NCBI GenBank assembly: GCA_024400455.1
Contig: JAKSMU010000006.1
Span: 1 to 64,000, forward strand
Reading direction: 5' to 3'
DNA: 64,000 bases
From: Bacteroidales bacterium
Lineage (GTDB): Bacteria > Bacteroidota > Bacteroidia > Bacteroidales > F082
Part shown: piece by piece, positions 45,027 through 55,200 of the stretch
Layout: every line of letters starts with the position of its first letter
Position numbering within the stretch: the first letter of the stretch is position 1
Notes under the pieces: model-generated
What the model saw: only the letters and a program-made list of their open reading frames with translations
What the model was told of the DNA's origin: nothing
The model's database searches: none
Program-made: the position numbers and the translations under genes

Positions 45027-48000
45027 ATGAAAAAGACAAGCATCATCCTCAGCATAATCCTCTCATTAGGAATGTTTTTCAGCGCACAGGCGCAAAACCG
45101 CATCAATCTGAATGGTGCCAAATCCGTGCAGCAATGCGATAACGCGACCGAAAAAGGCTTCACCGCCACATTCTCTTTCGGTAGCATCGAAGCCAACGCT
45201 GTCAATACCGAAAAAGGCGTTTTTTCGGAAATCACCATGAGCAACACCTTCAACTACGGCAAGACGGGCGAGCCTTCACTGCCCGCTGTGCATCAGCTTG
45301 TCGCCGTTCCTTTTGGCGCAAAAAATGTCAGCGTTGAAGTAAAGAATTACAGCACAACCATTTACAAATTATCCGATTACGGCATCAAGGCCATCGCACC
45401 GCAGCAGCTTTCGGTCAGGAAAGACCAGAAGGGAGTGCCTTTCCATTATAACGCCGAGGCATACGCCACAAGAGGTTTTTCCGAACGCCCTTTGGCCGAA
45501 ATCGAACTGCAAGGCACGCTGCGCGGCATTCAAGTCGGTTCGCTGGTCATCAATCCCGTGCAATACGATGCCGTCAGCAATTCACTGAAGGTCTTCAACG
45601 ATATTGAAATCGAAGTCAGTTACGGCGAATACGACCAAGCGGCTGCCTACGAAGAATTTGCGAGGACGGCAAGCATGTATTTCGCACCGATTTACCGTCA
45701 GATGTTCAACTGGCGTGACGACGTGTATGAGCAGCACCCCGACCTTTGGCAGGCACCTGTCAAGATGCTGGTCATCGCCGACCGCATGTTTGAAAACGCC
45801 ATTCAGGAATGGGTGGATTGGAAGACTAAGAAAGGCTTCTATATGGATGTGAACTACACCGACCAAATCGGCACATCGAGCTCAGCCATCAAGTCGTTCA
45901 TTCAAACGAAATATTACCAAACCGCACCAACTTTCCTTGTCATCATTGGCGACAAGGACCAGATTCCTGCCAGTGCCATTGGCAGCGCAACAAGTTGCGT
46001 AACAGACCTTTATTATCAAGCTATCGACAACGACTATTACCCCGACATGCTCCACAGCCGTATGCCAGTCGAAAACGTCGAGCAGCTCAACAACCTCTTG
46101 GAAAAGAGTCTTCAGTACGAACAATACACCATGCCCGACCCAAGCTATTTGGACAACGTCCTGCTCATTGCAGGTTGGGACGAAGCCTGGAATCCAAAAG
46201 CTGGCGTTCCGACCATTCAATATGCTGTCAACAATTATTACAATGCCGAACACGGTTTCGCCAATGTCTACGATTATTACAATCCAAACGATTATGCCGG
46301 CTGCTACAACAACCTGAACACCGGCGTCGGCTTTGTCAACTACACCGCCCACGGCGCCAACGACCATTGGGAAGATCCGCTTTTCGAAGTCAACGATGTC
46401 AACAACCTGACGAATACCGACAAGTATTTCCTTGCCATGGGCAACTGCTGCCTCGCCGCCGACTGGGGCATCTCAGGAACCTGCTTCGGTGAAGCCATGG
46501 TCCGCGCACCACGCAAAGGCGCTTTTGCCTACATTGGAAGCTGTCCTTCAACCTATTGGTACGAAGACTACTACTTTGGCGTAGGTGCGACGAATGTCTT
46601 CTACAAAATGCCAGCCAAAGCCGAAACCACCACTGGCGTTTACGATGGCGTTTGGATGGACGACAGCTACAACACCATTCAGTCGATGGTGTTTTTGGGC
46701 AACCTGGCCGTCACATACGCACACGTCAACAGCGGTTATACCGTATCTTCAAACTCCTCCCCACTCTATTACTGGCAATGCTACCACACCCTCGGCGACG
46801 GTTCCATCATGCCTTATCATGTGAGACCTACTGAGAATCAAGTCTTTCATGCATTGATTGTCCCGATTGGAGCCACCACCTACGAAGTCAGCGCCGACCC
46901 AGGTTCGTATGTTGCACTCACAATGGAAGGCACCATTTTAGGTACAGGACTAGTTGACGAAACCGGCACCCTTGTCTTCGACATCGAACCTGTCACCACG
47001 AGCGGCAACGTCACCCTTTGCGTGACACACCCGCAACGTGTTCCTTATCTTGAAGAGATTCCTGCCGCCCAAATCGACGGTCCTTTCGTCACCATCGAAA
47101 GCTACACGCCAAGCGAAGCACACATCGGTGCCGCAAACGACTTACTCATCTACTTCAAGAACATTGGCACGGATTGGACCCCAAGAGACACATACGTTAC
47201 ATTGACTTGCGATGACCCTAACATCACTTTCATCGAAGATTCGGGAGATTTAGGGAACCTGCCACAAAACGAATTCTCTGCAGAACTTTATTTCCGTTAC
47301 CGCATCAACGAAAATGTGGCCGACGGCACCCGATTCCACATCAAGACGACTGCAACCTGCGAAACGGGAACATGGGAAGACGTGGTCAACATCACGGCCA
47401 ACAAAGCCGTCATGGAATTTGCCGAAGCACAATGCCCTGGCGAATTTGTCCCGGGTGAGACCCTGCAAATTGCCGCCTCATTCGAAAATGTAGGCCATTA
47501 TGTCGCTAAAAATGCAAGCATCAGCATTTCGTCGACAAGCCAATATGTCACTTTTGGTGAAGAAAACATTGCCGTTGGCAGCATTGCGCCGACTGGCATC
47601 GTCACTGCCGTTTTCGATGTCACTATTGCTTCAAACTGCCCTGAATCGGAACTGATTCCGCTCACATTCAGCCTTATGGCCGATGACAACAATTTTGCCG
47701 AAGGAAACGTCACGCTGCAAAACACTTGCCTCGTCATTTTCGAACTCGCCGACAAATGGAGCGATGGCTGGGACAATTCCCGTTTACATGTGGAATACAG
47801 CGACGGCACACCTGCCGAAGACATGTATGTGGGCAGTCAGCAAGCCTACGCCACCTACGAGCGCCGACTCCAGCACGGATCGCACGTCACCCTCACCTGG
47901 CAGAGCGGCAGCAACTGGGACAGCGAATGTTCCTACACCATCAGTTACGAAGACGGCACCGTCATTCTCAGCAAAGGTCCACAAGGCGGAAGTTTCGATG

Positions 48001-48506
48001 TAAGTTGCGGATACGATGAGACTTACAATCCAGTTTCAGACCTCAACGCCTCGGTCAACGGCTTCGATGTCACCCTTTCTTGGACGGCTCCAGCAGGTGC
48101 TTACCGCTACCGCATTGCCCGCAACGGCATCACTTTGGGCGAGACAAGCGCCACGAATTACACCGACCAACTTCATGACGACATGACTTACACCTACAGC
48201 GTAACGGCCATCTATTCCGGCGGCGAATCCATGCCGGAAAACCTGTTGGTCGAATTCGACTGGACCGTCAGCGAAACAGAAAGCAATTTCAGCATTTATC
48301 CAAATCCTGCCGATGATGTGATTTACATCAATGGCGGCAATGCGGAATTCAATTACTCCATTTACAACAGCATCGGCCAGCAAGTCACCTGCGGTTCGGC
48401 AAAAGGTTCGCAAAGAATTGATGTCAGTAGTTTGGCAAAAGGCCTTTATATCATGAAGATTTACAACAATGGCAATGTGACGACACAAAAAATTGCCGTC
48501 AGATAA
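45027..48506 (+). CDS. C25 cysteine protease 1, Lys-gingipain (Kgp) type, T9SS cargo
   Basis: 1159 residues. Signal peptide 1-22; pro-domain to ~230, ending NWR-DDVYEQHPDLW. The catalytic domain (~231-590) has YTAHG with His442 and GNCC with Cys475 (spacing 33, as in Kgp His444/Cys477). Asp514 in TYWYEDYYF matches the Kgp S1 Asp516, so Lys specificity is predicted. Then an Ig-like region (~600-690), two spacer beta domains (~692-900), a KWSDGWD-type domain (~901-1000), FN3 (~1000-1085) and a type A sorting domain (~1087-1159) with IYPNPADD and KGLYIMKI. Own promoter and terminator. First of five C25 genes. Confidence 0.92.
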   Translation: MKKTSIILSIILSLGMFFSAQAQNRINLNGAKSVQQCDNATEKGFTATFSFGSIEANAVNTEKGVFSEITMSNTFNYGKTGEPSLPAVHQLVAVPFGAKNVSVEVKNYSTTIYKLSDYGIKAIAPQQLSVRKDQKGVPFHYNAEAYATRGFSERPLAEIELQGTLRGIQVGSLVINPVQYDAVSNSLKVFNDIEIEVSYGEYDQAAAYEEFARTASMYFAPIYRQMFNWRDDVYEQHPDLWQAPVKMLVIADRMFENAIQEWVDWKTKKGFYMDVNYTDQIGTSSSAIKSFIQTKYYQTAPTFLVIIGDKDQIPASAIGSATSCVTDLYYQAIDNDYYPDMLHSRMPVENVEQLNNLLEKSLQYEQYTMPDPSYLDNVLLIAGWDEAWNPKAGVPTIQYAVNNYYNAEHGFANVYDYYNPNDYAGCYNNLNTGVGFVNYTAHGANDHWEDPLFEVNDVNNLTNTDKYFLAMGNCCLAADWGISGTCFGEAMVRAPRKGAFAYIGSCPSTYWYEDYYFGVGATNVFYKMPAKAETTTGVYDGVWMDDSYNTIQSMVFLGNLAVTYAHVNSGYTVSSNSSPLYYWQCYHTLGDGSIMPYHVRPTENQVFHALIVPIGATTYEVSADPGSYVALTMEGTILGTGLVDETGTLVFDIEPVTTSGNVTLCVTHPQRVPYLEEIPAAQIDGPFVTIESYTPSEAHIGAANDLLIYFKNIGTDWTPRDTYVTLTCDDPNITFIEDSGDLGNLPQNEFSAELYFRYRINENVADGTRFHIKTTATCETGTWEDVVNITANKAVMEFAEAQCPGEFVPGETLQIAASFENVGHYVAKNASISISSTSQYVTFGEENIAVGSIAPTGIVTAVFDVTIASNCPESELIPLTFSLMADDNNFAEGNVTLQNTCLVIFELADKWSDGWDNSRLHVEYSDGTPAEDMYVGSQQAYATYERRLQHGSHVTLTWQSGSNWDSECSYTISYEDGTVILSKGPQGGSFDVSCGYDETYNPVSDLNASVNGFDVTLSWTAPAGAYRYRIARNGITLGETSATNYTDQLHDDMTYTYSVTAIYSGGESMPENLLVEFDWTVSETESNFSIYPNPADDVIYINGGNAEFNYSIYNSIGQQVTCGSAKGSQRIDVSSLAKGLYIMKIYNNGNVTTQKIAVR

Positions 48507-48517
48507 TACTGATAAAA

Positions 48518-48577
48518 ACGCGACAATCGCGTCTCTACAGGCAAAACCGTCATTCATTGAGTGGCGGTTTTTTATTT
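48518..48577. repeat. Composite palindrome plus terminator element
   Basis: ACGCGA/TCGCGT (48518-48532), then CTCTACAG and the hairpin AAACCGTCA/TGGCGGTTT (48545-48571) with a T run. It ends gene 1 of the protease cluster, so gene 2 likely depends on its own promoter. Confidence 0.8.
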
Positions 48578-48634
48578 TTCGTATAAATAAGGTAATTAAT
48601 GCAATTAATCTTCCACTGCGCCCGAAAAAATTCC

Positions 48635-48642
48635 TATCTTTG
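48635..48642 (+). promoter_or_regulatory. -7 promoter element of C25 protease gene 2
   Basis: TATCTTTG followed by C, 64 nt before the ATG at 48707. Confidence 0.6.
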
Positions 48643-48706
48643 CGCACTTTATAGAGCAATCGCAAATTATATCAAACAAATACAATAATCATTAAACGTT
48701 TAATCA

Positions 48707-51700
48707 ATGAAAAAAGTTAGCTTAATCTTGACAGTCATCCTCTCTGTAGGAATGCTGTTCGGCTCACAAGCCAAGGCCCAAGGCCGCATCGACTTGAACG
48801 GAGCCAAGTCGGCACAAACCTGTGTCAACAACGACAAGCAAGGATTCTCTGCCACTTTCTCATTCGGCAGCATTGAATCAATCAACGTCAACACCGTCAA
48901 AGGCGAATTCTCAAGCATTTTGATGGACAACACTTATCAAAGCGGTTCCATCGGAACACCTTCATTGCCAGCTGCCAACAAGCTGATCGCCATTCCTTTT
49001 GGCGCTACCGACGTCACCGTTGAAGTGAAGAGCTACACGACAACCGTTTACAACCTTGCCGACTACGGCATCAAGACCCTCGTTCCTCAGCAGCCAGCCC
49101 TCCGCAAGGACCAGAAGCCTGAAGACATTCCTTTCGCCTACGACGAAAAGGCCTACCAGACCCGTGGCTATCAGGAACTTCCTATCGCTGACTTCAGAAC
49201 CCTTGGCACATTGCGTGGCATCCAGGTCGGTTCATTGAGCATCAACCCTGTTGCTTACGATGTTGTCAACAACACCATTAAGGTTTACAACGACATCGAA
49301 GTCGAAGTGAGCTATGGCCGTTACGACGAAGCCGCTGCCTACAGCGAATTCGAAAGAACCTTCAGCCCATACTTCGCCAACATCTACCGCCAGATGTTCA
49401 ACTGGCGCGATGACATTTACGACCAGCACCCAGACCTCTGGCAGTCCCCTGCCAAGATGTTGGTCATCACCGACCGCACATACGACAAGACCATCGAAGA
49501 TTGGGTTGCTTGGAAGACCATCAAAGGTTTCTACATGGATGTGAACTACACTGATGAAATCGGCACTTCAGCCTCCGCCATCAAGTCGTTCATTCAGCAG
49601 AAATATGCTGAAACAGCACCTACCTTCCTCGTCATCATTGGCGACAAGAACCAAGTTGCAGCCAGTGCCACCGGTAGCGAAACAAGCTGCGTGACCGACC
49701 TTTACTACATGAGCACCGACGGCGACGAATTCCCTGAAATGTTCCACAGCCGTATGCCTGTTGAAACTATTGCTCAGTTGGAAGCTGTCCTCGAAAAGTC
49801 TCTTGAATACGAACAGTACACCATGCCAGATCCTAGCTACCTCAACAACGTACTGCTCATCGCTGGTGATGACAATGGTTGGGGTATCACCGTAGGCCGT
49901 CCTGCCATTTGGTATGCTTCGAACTACTACTACAACACCGATCATGGTTTTGAAAATGTTTACGAATATAGCCACGGCCAGTGGAGCGGCTGCTACAGTC
50001 ACCTGAACACCGGCGTCGGTTTCGTTAATTACACTGCTCACGGTTCAAACACCAGCTGGGCCGGTCCACAACTCACCAACAGCGATGTCAACAACCTGAC
50101 CAACGAACACAAGTACTTCCTCGCCATGGGCAACTGCTGTCAAGCTGCCGACTGGGGCATCTCTGGTGCTTGCTTCGGCGAAACCATGATCCGTGCCGAA
50201 AAGAAAGCCGCTTACGCTTACATCGGTTCATGCCCTTCAACCTATTGGCTCAACGACTATTACTTCGCAGTCGGTGCTACAAGCCGTGCCGACGGCACCA
50301 TGCCAACCTACGAAGAAACCACTATGGGCTGCTACGATGCCATCTGGGATGACAACGCTTACAACACCGTTTCAGCTATCCCATTCATCGGCAACTTGGC
50401 CAGCAACGCTGCTGATGCCAACGGCAACACCTTGCACTGCAGCACCCTTTACTGCTGGCAGGCCTACCACGCCCTCGGCGATGGTTCCATCATGCCTTTC
50501 CGCGTTCAACCTACCGAAAACAACATCTCACACATGGCCATCGTTCCGATTGGCATGAGCACATACGAAGTCAGCGCTGAACCTGGTTCATACGTTGCCC
50601 TCTCAAAGGATGGCGTCCTCCACGGCGCAGGCATGGTTGGTGAAACCGGCACTCTCGAACTCGAAATCGAACCTATCACTTCTGGCGGCGACTGCATCCT
50701 CTGCGTGACCAGCCCACGTTACATTCCTTCAATCGAAGAAATCCCTGCAGCCGCTTTGGAAGGCGCTTACATTTCAGTTGCAGAATACACTCCAGCCAAT
50801 GCTCACGTCGGTGACGAAAGCAACCTCGCCATCACCTTCAAAAACGTCGGTGCTGACCCAACAACCGGCACAACGACCGTTACCTTGAGCTGCGACGATC
50901 CTAACGTCACCATCACCAACGGCACCGCTACATTCGGCGTTCTCGCTCCTGAAGCTACTGCCGAACTGACTGGCTTCCGTTATCAGATTGCCCAAGGCGT
51001 TGCCGATGGCACCAGCTTCCGCATCAACACCACCGCTACCTGCGGTTCCAACACATGGGAAGGCAAAGTGACCATCACTGCCGGTGAAGCCGTTTTGAAC
51101 TTCGTTGATTACAACTATCCAGGCGGTTTTGTTCCTGGCGAAGATGTTACAGTTTCTGTCAACTTTAAGAATACCGGTCACTATATGGCTACCAATGCTA
51201 TCGCTTCGATTGCTTCGACAAGCCAATATGTCACCATCGACGTTCCTACAACAGAACTCGGCACCATCGACCCAGCAGGCACAGCTACCGCCGTGTTCCA
51301 CGTCAATGTGGCTGCCAACTGCCCTGAAACCGAACAACTGCCTCTCACCTTCAGCATGGTTGCCGACGGCGGCCTCACAGCTGAAGGCACTGGCACATTG
51401 AAGAATGCTTGCGCCGTCATCTTCGAACTCGCCGACAGTTACGGCGACGGTTGGAACGGCAGCAGCCTCCGTGTTACTTATAGCGACGGCACTCCTGCCG
51501 AAAGCCTCACCATTAACGACGGCTCAAGCGCTATCTTCACACGTGAAATCGGCAATGGCGTTCATGTCACCGTTACCTTCAATCCTGGCAGCTGGTCATA
51601 CGAATGCTCCTACACCATCAAATATGAAGACGGCACCATCATCCATAACGGTCAGCAGGACGACTGCGAATTTGACGTCGACTGCGCCAGTTCAGGTCCA

Positions 51701-52192
51701 AGCAGCGAACTTAACCCTGTCAGCGACCTCAATGCTTCCGTTGAAGGCCTCAACGTCACCCTGACCTGGGCTGCTCCTCAAGGTGCTACCAGCTATACAA
51801 TCGCCCGTAATGGCATCAACATCGGCGAAACAACAGAAACCACCTTCACTGATGAAATTCCTGGCGAACTCACCTATACTTATAGCGTTTCTGCAGTGTA
51901 TGCTGATGGTGTTTCAGTTCCGGAAACCATTCTGGTCACCATCGACCTGAATGTCAATGAAAACGAAGCTGAATTCTGCATCTATCCTAACCCTGTCAAC
52001 AACATGCTCTACATCAACGGCGGCAATGCCGAATACAGCTATGTGATGTTCAACGGCATGGGTCAGCAGGTTGCCAACGGCACCGCTCAAGGCGCACAGC
52101 AAATCAACGTCAGCGGCATGGCCAAGGGCATCTACTTCATCCGCCTCACCGCAGGTTCGAAGACCAGCGTTGAAAAGGTTGTAGTTGAATAA
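48707..52192 (+). CDS. C25 cysteine protease 2, Lys-gingipain (Kgp) type, T9SS cargo
   Basis: 1161 residues, close to gene 1 through signal, pro-domain and catalytic domain. Junction NWR-DDIYDQHPDLW with Arg234; catalytic His445 (YTAHG) and Cys478 (GNCC); predicted S1 Asp517 in TYWLNDYYF. After the Ig-like and spacer domains comes a DSYGDGWNGS domain (~909-1000), FN3 (~1002-1085) and a sorting domain (~1088-1161) with NGMGQQVANGT and KGIYFIRL. From ~860 on it is nearer to gene 3 (Rgp type) than to gene 1, including shared text HNGQQDDCEFDVDC versus HNGQQDNCEFDVNC. Confidence 0.92.
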   Translation: MKKVSLILTVILSVGMLFGSQAKAQGRIDLNGAKSAQTCVNNDKQGFSATFSFGSIESINVNTVKGEFSSILMDNTYQSGSIGTPSLPAANKLIAIPFGATDVTVEVKSYTTTVYNLADYGIKTLVPQQPALRKDQKPEDIPFAYDEKAYQTRGYQELPIADFRTLGTLRGIQVGSLSINPVAYDVVNNTIKVYNDIEVEVSYGRYDEAAAYSEFERTFSPYFANIYRQMFNWRDDIYDQHPDLWQSPAKMLVITDRTYDKTIEDWVAWKTIKGFYMDVNYTDEIGTSASAIKSFIQQKYAETAPTFLVIIGDKNQVAASATGSETSCVTDLYYMSTDGDEFPEMFHSRMPVETIAQLEAVLEKSLEYEQYTMPDPSYLNNVLLIAGDDNGWGITVGRPAIWYASNYYYNTDHGFENVYEYSHGQWSGCYSHLNTGVGFVNYTAHGSNTSWAGPQLTNSDVNNLTNEHKYFLAMGNCCQAADWGISGACFGETMIRAEKKAAYAYIGSCPSTYWLNDYYFAVGATSRADGTMPTYEETTMGCYDAIWDDNAYNTVSAIPFIGNLASNAADANGNTLHCSTLYCWQAYHALGDGSIMPFRVQPTENNISHMAIVPIGMSTYEVSAEPGSYVALSKDGVLHGAGMVGETGTLELEIEPITSGGDCILCVTSPRYIPSIEEIPAAALEGAYISVAEYTPANAHVGDESNLAITFKNVGADPTTGTTTVTLSCDDPNVTITNGTATFGVLAPEATAELTGFRYQIAQGVADGTSFRINTTATCGSNTWEGKVTITAGEAVLNFVDYNYPGGFVPGEDVTVSVNFKNTGHYMATNAIASIASTSQYVTIDVPTTELGTIDPAGTATAVFHVNVAANCPETEQLPLTFSMVADGGLTAEGTGTLKNACAVIFELADSYGDGWNGSSLRVTYSDGTPAESLTINDGSSAIFTREIGNGVHVTVTFNPGSWSYECSYTIKYEDGTIIHNGQQDDCEFDVDCASSGPSSELNPVSDLNASVEGLNVTLTWAAPQGATSYTIARNGINIGETTETTFTDEIPGELTYTYSVSAVYADGVSVPETILVTIDLNVNENEAEFCIYPNPVNNMLYINGGNAEYSYVMFNGMGQQVANGTAQGAQQINVSGMAKGIYFIRLTAGSKTSVEKVVVE

Positions 52193-52209
52193 CGAATAAT
52201 AACCGATTC

Positions 52210-52245
52210 GGGAGGCGGCGCGAGTCGCCTCCCATCATTTTAATT
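52210..52245 (+). terminator. Terminator after C25 gene 2
   Basis: GGGAGGCG (52210-52217) and CGCCTCCC (52226-52233) form an 8-bp G/C stem followed by a T-rich stretch. Only 62 nt separate gene 2 and gene 3, and no TAnnTTTG is seen between them. Gene 3 may therefore depend on read-through. Confidence 0.68.
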
Positions 52246-52253
52246 TTTCTACA

Positions 52254-55200
52254 ATGAAAAAAACTTTCTTAACCCTCATGCTTGTCGCAATGTCATTTGT
52301 GACATTCGGACAAAGATGGACTGCACTGAGCAGCAACACGCCTGCCCAGCCTCAAGTCAAACTGATTTCGAGCAGTGAGGAACAAATTGTCGTGAATTTC
52401 ACATTAGGAGGCTTCAGCACCACAAGAGTTGAAACCCCTAACGGAATCCAGAACGTCATTTCTGTTCCGAAGATGGCCGCTTCACTTATCGCCGGCACCC
52501 CTGACCTGCCTCAATTCCCTATCCCAGCCATCATTGGCGACAGAGCCGAGATGAGCGTTGCAGTCACTGATGCCCAATTCACTGAATTTAGCATCGAAGT
52601 GGCTCCTTCAAAAGGCAACATCAGCCGTTCCATCAACCCTGACGAAGTGCCTTACACATACGGCGAAATGTACAGCCAGAATGCTTTCTATCCAGCCGAA
52701 CAGGCTTACTTGGAAGCTCCTTACATTATTCGTGATTTTCGTGGCCAGAACATCATGGTGAAACCTTTTGCTTACAATCCTGTAACAAAAACCCTGCGTG
52801 TATACACCGACATGACCATCACCATGACTAAAGTGAGCGACAATGGTGAAAACCAAAAAATCGCCCGCAAGTCGAACAACATCAAAGTTTCTCCTGAAAT
52901 CAAGAACGCCTACAACAGACGTTTCATCAACTTCGGCAAACAAACTGCCAAATACACCTTCACCGAAGACGAAGGTGACATGCTCGTCATTTGCCCTGAA
53001 CAGTACATGGAAGCCATGCAGCCATTCGTCGACTGGAAGAACATGTCGGGCCGTCCTACAACAATGGTCAGTGTTGCTCAAGCCGGTGGCAACAACGCCA
53101 ACAACATCAAGACCTATATCCAGGACCTTTATGAAAACAAGAATCTTGAATTCATCCTTCTCGTTGGCGATTACGCCGACATCACTCCTCACAGCATGAA
53201 CGGCGGCTGCTCCGACAACTGGCTCGCCATGTTGGAAGGCAATGACTATTATCTCGAGGCTTTCGTCGGCCGTTTCTCTGTTGAAAGCGTCAAAGATGTG
53301 GAGACCCACGTCAACAAGGTGCTTTACTACGAGCGCGACATGCCAAGTAGTGTCACTTGGGCCGATCACGGCTTGGGCATCGGTGCCATTGGCGCCGGTT
53401 ATGGTCACTTCGGTGAAGATGACTACCAGCACATCGACCTTATCCGCGACACCCTGCTTCACTATACCTACACAAACGTGACCGACCTTCACCAAGGAGG
53501 CGGTGCTAGTTCAAGCTCAATCAGTGCCGCTGTCAACGATGGTGTAAGCATCATTAACTACTGCAACCACGGTTCGGAAACAAGCTGGGGTGTAGCTAAC
53601 TACAGCAACAGCCACGTCAATGCCCTGACTAACGACTACATGTGGCCTATGGTCATTTCAGTAGCATGTCTGAACGGCAAGTTCAACTATAGTCAGCCTT
53701 GCTTCGGTGAGACATGGCTCCGCGCTACCAACAACCAGGACGAAAGCATTCCTACCGGTGCCGTTGGCGGCATGTTCAGCTGGATTTCACAGCCTTGGAT
53801 TCCTCCACAATACGGTCAGGACGAAATGATTGACATCCTTACCGAATGGCACAGTGCCGACTTGTTCAACCACACCATGGGCGGCTGTTTCCTCAATGGT
53901 GACGAATACATCCTTGACGCAAGCCCAGAAGACCAAGGCGACACCCACAACACTTGGATTCTGTTCGGTGACCCGTCACTGATGGTCCGTACCGCCAACC
54001 CAACCGAAATGAACGTCAGCTTGAACCCAAGCACCCTGCTGATTGGCATGAGCGAACTCAACCTCACCGTTGATGCCGACTATGCCATTGCTACCCTCAG
54101 CATGGATGGCCAAGTCATCAGCTCTACAAAAATCGTCAATGGTGAAGGAACACTTTCTTTCGAACCATTGACCAATGTTGGTAATGCCACCCTCGTCATC
54201 CTTGGCTACAACAAGGTGACTTATATCCAAGATATCGAAGTCATTCCAGCTGACGGAGCATTTGTGACCGTCAGTGGCTACACGCCAAACTTTGCTCCTG
54301 TCAATCAGGAAACCAGCTTGAGCTTGAGTTTCAAGAACGTTGGTAACGACCCAACTTCAGGCGAAACAGAAGTTGTCCTCAACTGCGAAGACGAGCGCAT
54401 GCAAATCATCAACGGCACAGCCACTTTGGATGTCATGCAAGGCAACGAAATCGTCGACCTCAACAATGCGTTCTCATTCATCGTTGCTGAAGGCGTTGAA
54501 GACGGCACCAGATTCACTATCAATGTCACCATGACTTGTGGCAACGAAGTGTGGAATGGCAAAGCCATCATCACAGCCGGCCAAGCCATCCTCGAATTCG
54601 GTCAGTTCATCGCTCCTAGCGGATTTGTCCCTGGCGAAACCGTGACTTTGGCAGCCACATTCAAGAATGCCGGTCACTACATGGCTACCACAGCCCTTGC
54701 TACGATTGCCTCAACAAGCGAATATGTAAGCTTTGAAAATGAAACAGTCGAAGTCGGCACCATCGAACCAGATGGTACTGCAACCTGCGTTTTCAACGCC
54801 ACCATCGACGCTGCTTGCCCAGAAACCGAACAGATTCCTTTCACATTCAGCATGACAGCCGACGGCGGTCTCACTGCCGAAGGCACTGGTACATTGAAGA
54901 ATGCCTGCAAGGTTCTCTTCGTCCTTAACGACAGTTACGGTGATGGTTGGAACGGCAGCCAACTCCGTGTCCAATACAGCGACGGAACACCTACTGAAAA
55001 CCTGACGCTCAGCGAAGGTTCAAGCCAAACCTTCGAACGCGAAATCGGCAACGGCGTTCATGTCAATGTAACCTTTGTCCCTGGCCAATGGTCATACGAA
55101 TGTTCATACGAAATCAAGTATGAAGACGGCACCATGATTCATAATGGTCAGCAGGACAACTGTGAATTCGACGTCAACTGCGGCGGCGGCATCGTCGGCG

